A stretch of DNA of 64,000 bases from positions 164,501 through 228,500 of the forward strand of contig JAODUO010000581.1 in NCBI GenBank assembly GCA_025642075.2, read 5' to 3'. Below are positions 48,395-60,300 of the stretch, in pieces. The notes under the pieces are model-generated. The model ran no database searches and had not been told where the DNA came from. It was given only the letters and a program-made list of their open reading frames with translations. This DNA comes from Ridgeia piscesae. Its lineage: Eukaryota > Annelida > Polychaeta > Sabellida > Siboglinidae. The translations under genes were made by a program, and so were the position numbers. Every line of letters begins with the position of its first letter. Position 1 is the stretch's first letter.

Positions 48395-51300
48395 GTGTGT
48401 AACTACCCACAGTTATCTGATTGTTGGCTTAATCTGTTCTATTCTGTTGTCTTTTCATCAGCTTCATCTGTTCTATCTGTTCTCTTCAGTTCTATTCTGT
48501 TCTCTTCTCATCAGCTTCATAAGCTCTATTCTGTTCTCTTCTCATCAGCTCTATTCTGTTCTCTTCTCATCTGCTCTATTCTGTTCTCTTCTCATCAGCT
48601 TCATAAGCTCTATTCTGTTCTCTTCTCATCAGCTTCTTCTGCTCTATTCTCATCTGCTCTATTCTGTTCTCTTCTCATCAGCTTCATCTGCTCTATTCTG
48701 TTCTCTTCTCATCAGCTTCATCTGCTCTATTCTGTTCTCTTCTCATCACACCTCTATCCTGTTCTCTTCTCATCACCTCTATTCTGTTCTCTTCTCATCA
48801 GTTCTATTCTGCTCTCTTCTCATCAGTTCTATTCTGTTCTCTTTTCATCACTTCTATTATGTTCTCTTCTCATCAGCTTTATTCTCTTCTCGTCATCTCT
48901 ATTATGTTCTCCTCATTTGCTGCACTAGTTCTGTTCTACAATGTACTGATCTTTTCATCAGCTGTATCCTGTTCTCTTCTCATTGGTCGTATCCTGTTCT
49001 CTTCTCATTGGTCGTATCCTGTTCTCTTCTCATTGGTCGTATCCTGTTCTCTTCTCATTGGTCGTATCCTGTTCTCTTCTCATTGGTCGTATCCTCTTCT
49101 CTTCTCATTGGTCGTATCCTCTTCTCTTCTCATTGGTCGTATCCTCTTCTCTTCTCATTGGTCGTATCCTCTTCTCTTCTCATTGGTCGTATCCTGTTCT
49201 CTTCTCATTGGTCGTATTCTCTTCTCATTGGTCGTATCCTGTTCTCTTCTCATTGGTCGTATCCTGTTCTCTTCTCATTGGTCGTATCCTGTTCTCTTCT
49301 CATTGGTCGTATCCTGTTCTCTTCTCATTGGTCGTATCCTGTTCTCTTCTCATTGGTCGTATCCTGTTCTCTTCTCATTGGTCGTATCCTCTTCTCTTCT
49401 CATTGGTCGTATTCTCTTCTCATTGGTCGTATCCTGTTCTCTTCTCATTGGTCGTATTCTCTTCTCATTGGTCGTATCCTGTTCTCTTCTCATTGGTCGT
49501 ATCCTCTTCTCTTCTCATTGGTCGTATCCTCTTCTCTTCTCATTGGTCGTATCCTCTTCTCTTCTCATTGGTCGTATCCTGTTCTCTTCTCATTGGTCGT
49601 ATCCTCTTCTCTTCTCATTGGTCATATCCTCTTCTCATTGGTCGTATTCTCTTCTCATTGGTCGTATCCTGTTCTCTTCTCATTGGTCGTATCCTGTTCT
49701 CTTCTCATTGGTCGTATCCTGTTCTCTTCTCATTGGTTGTATTCTGTTCTCTTCTCATTGGTCGTATCCTGGTCTCTTCCCCAGTGCTTCATCAGTAACC
49801 TGTCCTCACCTTCATCAGCTCAATCTGTGTTCTTCACAAATGCTTCATCGGCTCTAATCTTTCTCTACTCAAGTTTCAGCTCTATTCTGTTGTCTTCACA
49901 TGCTTTTGCATCATTTCTTGTGGTATATTCTCTGTTGTTTTATCAGCTCTACTGTTTCTCTTCTCAGGCTTCATCAGTTTCATCCGTTTCCGAGTGTCTA
50001 TTTTACATCAGCTCTATTCTCGCTTCTTCTCTTAATTGAGCTTCATCAGCTCATATGTATAAAGGCAAATATGCATTATTTTATACCCACATTGTTTTAG
50101 ACGCTAAATAGATCACAAAATACTTGCTTAATTAGATATTCCTGTTGAGACAACATGGACAAATAAAAAACTGGATTTGTTTCTAAAGAAATGTTTTGAG
50201 CCAGGAGTCACTTACTACGTTACGGATTCTTGTTTTCAGGTTGAAGTCATCAAAGCTTTGGCTATACTGAAAAAGTGTGCAGCTATAGTGAACAAAGACT
50301 ATGGACTTGACCCCAAAATATCTGACATTATCGTCAAGGTAGCAGAAGAGGTAGGTGTAGAAATGTGTATTTACGAGGTTGTATTATGTTGAGGTTGTAG
50401 AAGTGTGTTTATGGGTCCTTGGGTATAGAGGCTCCAGCTGATGGCACTGACAGCTGACACACTGCACACGTTTGTCTCAACATGTAAAATTCTCTAAATA
50501 TGTTAATTGAAATTGTCCACAGTCATTCCAGGTCAGACGAACAGGACCATAACAGTTGTCCTCTCAAATTAATTATATCAGTTTGTTGTGTGGTTAGATT
50601 TTCAATTTTGTTATAGTCTTATTTTAACCACAGTATATTGTTATGTTCTGGTTGGTTTTTGATTATAAGAAGCAGTTGATTGTTGGCCCAAGATAAGACA
50701 TTGTAAGCCTTCATAAAAAACTATAACATTGTTATAGTTTAATAACATAAAAGTGGTACATGCATTATTTTGAGGGTTTTTAGAGTTCAACATAATGTTT
50801 TTCTCTTCTAGCTGTTTCCAGCATTCCGGAATATTCTATTAAAATTCTGGTTAGTCTGTACATATGATGATCAATTATATTCTGTTGAGGTCTCATTCAA
50901 CTAGCTAGATGTTTGTTAGCCACATCATCTCCAGGCCAACTATGCTGGCAGTAAGTGTGGCCCTACCAAGGTGCTTATCATCCTCAGTGGTTCTTTTATA
51001 TCCCAAATTGAGAAAGAACCAACATTAACGTGATCTCCCAGTCAATGTTGCCAGTTAGGGTTTATACCAAAATTACCTTGTCCTTATTCTGATATTGAAA
51101 TAGGAACACAGGCATTCCAGGAGAATGTGCTACTAATGCTACTACTATTAGTAGTAAACACTACACTAGTGTACTCCTAATGGTACCATTTTGTTTAGAT
51201 ATAAATTCATATAGAAAATCTCTCCAAATTGAAGCTGAATTTACAACATTTCTGCTATTGTAGAAGCCATATATGCTACACCAGGGGCCGTGACATTGTT

Positions 51301-54300
51301 TGGTGTAATGGTGTTTGGTTGACAGATCATTGATGGCAAGTTGGACAAACACTTCCCTCTTGTAGTGTGGCAGACCGGCTCAGGCACACAGACCAACATG
51401 AACCTGAACGAGGTCATTGCTAACCGCAGCATTGAACTCCTCGGGGGCGAGTTGGGCTCAAAGACACCTGTCCATCCAAACGACCACGTCAACAAGGGTC
51501 AGGTAGGCAGACTGGGAGAAATGATAATGACCAAATCGACCTAGGTACTATAGATAGTGGGCCAAGGTATTCTAATTAGATGCTTATTTTAGGTGGAGTA
51601 GACCAAGGTACAGTTGTGCCTCGGTATAACCCGGCAGTTGGGGTCCACAAAATAGAACCGCGTTATACAGTATATTCTGCCGGGGCACCACCACCGCCAA
51701 TAACGCCACAAAAGCAACCGAAGCCAATGTGCTGGTTGCATGGTCTATGCGTAATTTATAAAACTAATTGAGATTGACAACCAATGTTAGTGTGTATTAT
51801 GTTAAAATATAACACACTGTCAAATGCTGAAATGAGTAAAACTCACGAATGTGGTACAGTTTTGGAATAAATTCAGAACCAACACGCCTCGTCTGATGAT
51901 GCGAACTGAGCGATAACAGAATGCTGCTGTCGCTAGTCTAAAAATAACCTTCCTCTCAGCAGCCTAACATACAAATGAATTGACAATGTTGCCAAAGTCG
52001 GCAAGATAGTAGAACCTATAATAATTATGCTAATTATTGGCTTGATTTCATCTTTCAATCAATCCCAAATTTAGATCGCACATTTACCATGCCAAGTTAT
52101 CATGCAATTCACCGCGGCGCAGTTCATATGCAGTTGACAAATTCCTATTTTGGTGCACAATTAAATGATTTTTCGTAAACGTAGTGAAAACATGATTTTT
52201 TTATGCACTCTTGGCCTCTCATTTCAGTCTAGAATCATTATTCTTTGCCCTCTGATTCGTAATTAGTTTAATTGCAAATTACAAGCCGGGGAAGGTGCCC
52301 GTTCGCAGAAACTAACTGCCACACGATTGATGTCAGTGCAAAACAAACAATGTTTTCATAAAATTTACTGTGCCTAAAGTTAATTAAATGGAATCAAAGG
52401 AATTGGTCATGTTTTAAACAAACGTTTGAAAAATCATCATTCAAACCAAGCATTAGTTACACAATAGATCGGTGTGAAATACAATTGGATTCGTGCTGTG
52501 ATCCCAATGGCAGAGCCAAAGCCAGAGCACACAAACAACAACGAAGTAAGCAATGCGGTTGTACTTCTAAGCTAAATTTCTTGTTAGGCCACATATTGTT
52601 TCAAGATACCCCTGTAAAAGACAGATACAAAAACATTTTAAAATGACAGTTGTTACAGCGTTAGTTAGTCATAGCGCCCGTTTCTCCTCTAGCGGCAGAA
52701 ATTTGGGCCCCACGACTAACCACGTTATGTCCAATTCGCGTTAGAGCGAGTTGCATTATGAGGAGGTGCGACTGTACTTCGTTCAGGGTGAATAAATCAA
52801 TTTACATCTGTTTTAATGGACCAAGAGGGGCTCCAGTGGGAATGGGTTTAGGATGGAAATGTGGGATAATGGATCCCCTCTTTTGTAACTCCATGAGTGG
52901 ATGTAAATGTCTTTATAAATAATGCAAAAACTTGTTGTTGTACAACATTGTTGTCACAATTTCTGTCTAACCACAATGTTGTCTGACGTGTCTCAGAGTT
53001 CCAATGATACGTACCCTACAGCAATGCACATTGCTGCCGCCATGTTGATCAAAGAGTGCCTCATGCCAGGTCTACAACGTCTTCAAGAATCGCTCAAATC
53101 CAAGGTTGACGAGTTCCAAGACATTGTTAAAGTTGGCCGGACTCACACCCAGGTACAGTGCTCCCTTGAGTCACAGATCACACTCACACCCAGGTATAGT
53201 GCTCCCTTGAGTCACAGATCACACTCACACCCAGGTATAGTGCTCCCTTGAGTCACAGATCACACTCACACCCAGGTATAGTGCTCCCTTGAGTCACAGA
53301 TCACACTCACACCCAGGTACAGTGCTCCCTTGAGTCACAGATCACACTCACACCCAGGTATAGTGCTCCCTTGAGTCACAGATCACACTCACACCCAGGT
53401 ATAGTGCTCCCTTGAGTCACTGACCACACTCACACCCAGGTATAGTGCTCCCTTGAGTCACAGATCACACTCACACCCAGGTATAGTGCTCCCTTGAGTC
53501 ACAGACACACTCACACCCAGGTACAGTGCTCCCTTGAGTCACAGATCACACTCACACCCAGGTATAGTGCTCCCTTGAGTCACAGATCACACTCACACCC
53601 AGGTATAGTGCTCCCTTGAGTCACTGACCACACTCACACCCGGGTATAGTGCTCCCTTGAGTCACAGATCACACTCACACCCAGGTATAGTGCTCCCTTG
53701 AGTCACTGACCACACTCACACCCAGGTATAGTGCTCCCTTGAGTCACTGACCACACTCACACCCAGGTATAGTGCTCCCTTGAGTCATTGACCACACTCA
53801 CACCCAGGTATAGTGCTCCCTTGAGTCACTGACCACACTCACACCCAGGTATAGTGCTCCCTTGAGTCACAGATCACACTCACACCCAGGTATAGTGCTC
53901 CCTTGAGTCACTGACCACACTCACACCCAGGTATAGTGCTCCTTTGAGTCACAGATCACATTCACACCCAGGTATAGTGCTCCCTTGAGTCATTGACCAC
54001 ACTCACACCCAGGTATAGTGCTCCCTTGAGTCACAGATCACACTCACACCCGGGTATAGTGCTCCCTTGAGTCACTGACCACACTCACACCCAGGTATAG
54101 TGCTCCCTTGAGTCACTGACCACACTCACACCCAAGTATAGTGCTCCCTTGAGTCACTGACCACACTCACACCCAAGTATAGTGCTCCCTTGAGTCACAG
54201 ATCACACTCACACCCAAGTATAGTGCTCCATTGAGTCACTGACCACAATCACACCCAGGTATAGTGCTCCCTTGAGTCACAGACCACACTCACACCCAGG

Positions 54301-57300
54301 TATAGTGCTCCCTTGAGTCACTGACCACACTCACACCCGGGTATAGTGCTCCCTTGAGTCACTGACCACACTCACACCCAGGTATAGTGCTCCCTTGAGT
54401 CACTGACCACACTCACACCCAGGTATAGTGCTCCCTTGAGTCACTGACCACACTCACACCCAGGTATAGTGCTCCCTTGAGTCACTGACCACACTCACAC
54501 CCAGGTATAGTGCTCCCTTGAGTCACAGACCACACTCACACCCAGGTATAGTGCTCCCTTGAGTCACTGACCACACTCACACCCAGGTATAGTGCTCCCT
54601 TGAGTCACAGATCACACTCACACCCAGGTATAGTGCTCCATTGAGTCACTGACCACACTCACACCCAAGTATAGTGCTCCCTTGAGTCACAGATCACACT
54701 CACACCCAGGTATAGTGCTCCCTTGAGTCACTGACCACAGTCACACCCAGGTATAGTGCTTCCTTGAGTCACAGACCACACTCACACCCAGGTATAGTGC
54801 TCCCTTGAGTCACAGATCACACTCACACCCAAGTATAGTGCTCCCTTGAGTCACAGATCACACTCACACCCAGGTATAGTGCTTCCTTGAGTCACAGACC
54901 ACACTCACACCCAGGTATAGTGCTCCCTTGAGTCACAGATCACACTCACACCCAGGTATAGTGCTCCCTTGAGTCACAGACCACACTCACACCCAAGTAT
55001 AGTGCTCCCTTGAGTCACAGATCACACACCCACCCAGGTATAGTGATCCCTTGAGTCACTGACCACACTCACACCCAAGTATAGTGCTCCCTTGAGTCAC
55101 AGATCACACTCACACCCAAGTATAGTGCTCCCTTGAGTCACAGATCACACACCCACCCAGGTATAGTGCTCCCTTGAGCCACAGATCACACACCCACCCA
55201 GGTATAGTGCTCCCTTGAGTCACAGATCACACTCACACCCAGGTATAGTGCTCCCTTGAGTCATTGATCACACTCACACCCAGGTATAGTGCTCCCTTGA
55301 GTCACAGATCACACTCACACCCAGGTATAGTGCTTCCTTGAGTCACTAACCACACTCACACCCAGGTATAGTGCTCCCTTGAGTCATAGACCACACTCAC
55401 ACCCAGGTATAGTGCTCCCTTGAGTCACTGACCACACTCACACCCAGGTATAGTGCTCCCTTGAGTCACAGATCACACTCACACCCACACCCAGGTATAG
55501 TGCTCCCTTGAGTCACAGATCACACCCGGGTATAGTGCTCCCTTGAGTCACTGACCACACTCACACCCAGGTACAGTGCTGCCTTGAGTCACTGACCACA
55601 CTCACACCCAGGTATAGTGCTCCCTTGAGTCACTGACCACACTCACGCCCAGGTATAGTGCTCCCTTGAGTCACAGACCACACTCACACCCAGGTATAGT
55701 GCTCCCTTGAATCACAGACCACACTCACACCCAGGTATAGTGTTCCCTTGAGTCACTGACCACACTCACACCCAGGTATAGTGCTCCCTTGAGTCACTGA
55801 CCACACTCACACCCAGGTATAGTGCTCCCTTGAGTCACAGACCACACTCACACCCAGGTATAGTGCTCCCTTGAATCACAGACCACACTCACACCCAGGT
55901 ATAGTGCTCCCTTGAGTCACTGACCACACTCACACCCAGGTATAGTGCTCCCTTGAGTCACAGATCACACTCACACCCAGGTATAGTGCTCCCTTGAGTC
56001 ACTGACCACACTCACACCCAGGTATAGTGCTCCCTTGAGTCACAGATCACACTCACACCCAGGTATAGTGCTCCCTTGAGTCACTGACCACACTCACACC
56101 CAGGTATAGTGCTCCCTTGAGTCACTGACCACACTCACACCCAGGTATAGTGCTCCCTTGAGTCACAGACCACACTCACACCCAGGTATAGTGCTCCCTT
56201 GAGTCACAGATCACACTCACACCCAGGTATAGTGCTCCCTTGAGTCACAGATCACACTCACACCCAAGTATAGTGCTCCCTTGAGTCACTGACCACACTC
56301 ACACCCAAGTATAGTGCTCCCTTGAGTCACAGATCACACTCACACCCAAGTATAGTGCTCCCTTGAGTCACAGATCACACACCCACCCAGGTATAGTGCT
56401 CCCTTGAGTCACAGATCACACACACACCCAGGTATAGTGCTCCCTTGAGTCACAGATCACACTCACACCCAAGTATAGTGCTCCCTTGAGTCACAGATCA
56501 CACACCCACCCAGGTATAGTGCTCCCTTGAGTCACTGACCACACTCACACCCAAGTATAGTGCTCCCTTGAGTCACAGATCACACTAACACCCAAGTATA
56601 GTGCTCCCTTGAGTCACAGATCACACACCCACCCAGGTATAGTGCTCCCTTGAGTCACAGATCACACACACACCCAGGTATAGTGCTCCCTTGAGTCACA
56701 GATCACACTCACACCCAGGTATAGTGCTCCCTTGAGTCACTAGATCACACTCACACCCAGGTATAGTGCTCCCTTGAGTCACTGATCACACTCACACCCA
56801 GGTATAGTGCTCCCTTGAGTCACAGATCACACACCCACCCAGGTATAGTGCTCCCTTGAGTCACAGACCACACTCACACCCAGGTATAGTGCTTCCTTGA
56901 GTCACTAACCACACTCACACCCAGGTATAGTGCTCCCTTGAGTCATAGACCACACTCACACCCAGGTATAGTGCTCCCTTGAGTCATAGACCACACTCAC
57001 ACCCAGGTATAGTGCTCCCTTGAGTCACTGACCACACTCACACCCAGGTATAGTGTTCCCTTGAGTCACTGATCACACCCACACCCAGGTATAGTGCTCC
57101 CTTGAGTCATAGACCACACTCACACCCAGGTATAGTGCTCCCTTGAGTCATAGACCACACTCACACCCAGGTATAGTGCTCCCTTGAGTCACTGACCACA
57201 CTCACACCCAGGTATAGTGTCCCTTGAGTCACTGATCACACCACACCCAGGTATAGTGCTCCCTTGAGTCACATAGACTCCACAACACACACCCCAGGTA

Positions 57301-60300
57301 TAGTGCTCCCTTGAGTCATAGATCACACTCACACCCAGGTATAGTGCTCCCTTGAGTCACTGACCACACTCACACCCAGGTAAGTGCTCCCTTGAGTCAC
57401 TGATCACACTCACACCCAGGTATAGTGCTCCCTTGAGTCAAGACCACACTCACACCCAGGTATAGTGCTCCCTTGAGTCACTGACCACACTCACACCCAG
57501 GTATAGTGTCCCTTGAGTCACTGACCACACTCACACCCAGGTATAGTGTTCCCTTGAGTCACTGATCACACTCACACCCAGGTATAGTGCTCCCTTGAGT
57601 CACAGATCACACTCACACCCAGGTACAGTGCTCCCTTGAGTCATAGACCACACTCACACCCAGGTATAGTGCTCCCTTGAGTCACTGACCACACTCACAC
57701 CCAGGTATAGTGCTCCCTTGAGTCACTGACCACACTCACACCCAGGTATAGTGTTCCCTTGAGTCACTGATCACACCCACACCCAGGTATAGTGCTCCCT
57801 TGAGTCATAGACCACACTCACACCCAGGTATAGTGCTCCCTTGAGTCACTGACCACACTCACACCCAGGTATAGTGTTCCCTTGAGTCACTGACCACACT
57901 CACACCCAGGTATAGTGCTCCCTTGAGTCATAGACCACACTCACACCCAGGTATAGTGCTCCCTTGAGTCACTGACCACACTCACACCCAGGTATAGTGT
58001 TCCCTTGAGTCACTGACCACACTCACACCCAGGTATAGTGCTCCCTTGAGTCACTGATCACACTCACACCCGGGTATAGTGCTCCCTTGAGTCACTGACC
58101 ACACTCACACCCAGGTATAGTGCTCCCTTGAGTCACAGATCACACTCACACCCACACCCAGGTATAGTGCTCCCTTGAGTCACTGACCACATTCACACCC
58201 AGGTATAGTGCTCCCTTGAGTCACTGACCACATTCACACCCAGGTATAGTGCTCCCTTGAGTCACAGACCACACTCACACCCAGGTATAGTGCTCCCTTG
58301 AGTCACTGATCACACTCACACCCAGGTACAGTGCTCCCTTGAGTCACTGACCACACTCACACCCAGGTATAGTGCTCCCTTGAGTCACTGACCACATTCA
58401 CACCCAGGTATAGTGCTCCCTTGAGTCACTGACCACACTCACACCCAGGTACAGTGCTGCCTTGAGTCACTGACCACACTCACACCCAGGTATAGTGCTC
58501 CCTTGAGTCACTGACCACACTCACACCCAGGTATAGTGCTCCCTTGAGTCACTGACCACACTCACACCCAGGTATAGTGCTCCCTTGAGTCACTGACCAC
58601 ACTCACACCCAGGTATAGTGCTCCCTTGAGTCACTGACCACACTCACACCCAGGTATAGTGCTCCCTTGAGTCACAGATCACACTCACACCCAGGTATAG
58701 TGCTCCCTTGAGTCACTGACCACACTCACACCCAAGTATAGTGCTCCCTTGAGTCACTGACCACACTCACACCCAGGTATAGTGCTCCCTTGAGTCACAG
58801 ATCACACTCACACCCAGGTATAGTGCTCCCTTGAGTCACTGACCACACTCACACCCAAGTATAGTGCTCCCTTGAGTCACTGACCACACTCACGCCCAGG
58901 TATAGTGCTCCCTTGAGTCACTGATCACACTCACACCCAGGTATAGTGCTCCCTTGAGTCACTGACCACACTCACACCCAAGTATAGTGCTCCCTTGAGT
59001 CACTGACCACACTCACACCCAGGTATAGTGCTCCCTTGAGTCACAGATCACACTCACACCCAGGTATAGTGCTCCCTTGAGTCACTGACCACACTCACAC
59101 CCAAGTATAGTGCTCCCTTGAGTCACTGACCACACTCACGCCCAGGTATAGTGCTCCCTTGAGTCACAGATCACACTCACACCCAGGTATAGTGCTCCCT
59201 TGAGTCACTAGACCACACTCACACCCAGGTATAGTGCTCCCTTGAGTCACTGACCACACTCACACCCAGGTATAGTGCTCCCTTGAGTCACAGACCACAC
59301 TCACACCCAGGTATAGTGCTCCCTTGAGTCACAGATCACACTCACACCCAGGTATAGTGCTCCCTTGAGTCACAGATCACACTCACACCCAGGTATAGTG
59401 CTCCCTTGAGTCACTGACCACACTCACACCCAAGTATAGTGCTCCCTTGAGTCACAGATCACAGTCACACCCAGGTATAGTGCTCCCATGAGTCACTGAC
59501 CACACTCACACCCAGGTATAGTGCTCCCTTGAGTCACAGATCACACTCACACCCAGGTATAGTGCTCCCTTGAGTCACTGACCACACTCACACCCAAGTA
59601 TAGTGCTCCCTTGAGTCACAGATCACAGTCACACCCAGGTATAGTGCTCCCATGAGTCACTGACCACACTCACACCCAGGTATAGTGCTCCCTTGAGTCA
59701 CAGATCACACTCACACCCAGGTATAGTGCTCCCTTGAGTCACTGACCACACTCACACCCAGTATAGTGCTCCCTTGAGTCACTGACCACAGTCACACCCA
59801 GGTATAGTGCTCCCTTGAGTCACTGACCACACTCACACCCAGGTATAGTGCTCCCTTGAGTCACAGACCACACTCACACCCAGGTATAGTGCTCCCTTGA
59901 GTCACTGACCACACTCACACCCAGGTATAGTGCTCCCTTGAGTCACTGACCACACTCACACCCAGGTATAGTGCTCCCTTGAGTCACTGACCACACTCAC
60001 ACCCAGGTATAGTGCTCCCTTGAGTCACAGATCACATTCACACTCAGGTATAGTGCTCCCTTGAGTCACAGATCACACTCACACCCAGGTATAGTGCTCC
60101 CTTGAGTCACTGACCACACTCACACCCAGTATAGTGCTCCCTTGAGTCACAGATCACACTCACACCCAGGTATAGTGCTCCCTTGAGTCACTGACCACAC
60201 TCACACCCAGGTATAGTGCTCCCTTGAGTCACTGACCACACTCACACCCAGGTATAGTGCTCCCTTGAGTCACAGACCACACTCACACCCAGGTATAGTG

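Noticed and set aside
48275..50039. Plus-strand frames of 217-583 codons across FH intron 2
   Set aside because: They run from true exon 2 codons into CT-rich minisatellites. The real exon 2 ends at 48394 with a GT donor and exon 3 continues the fumarase sequence at 50240.
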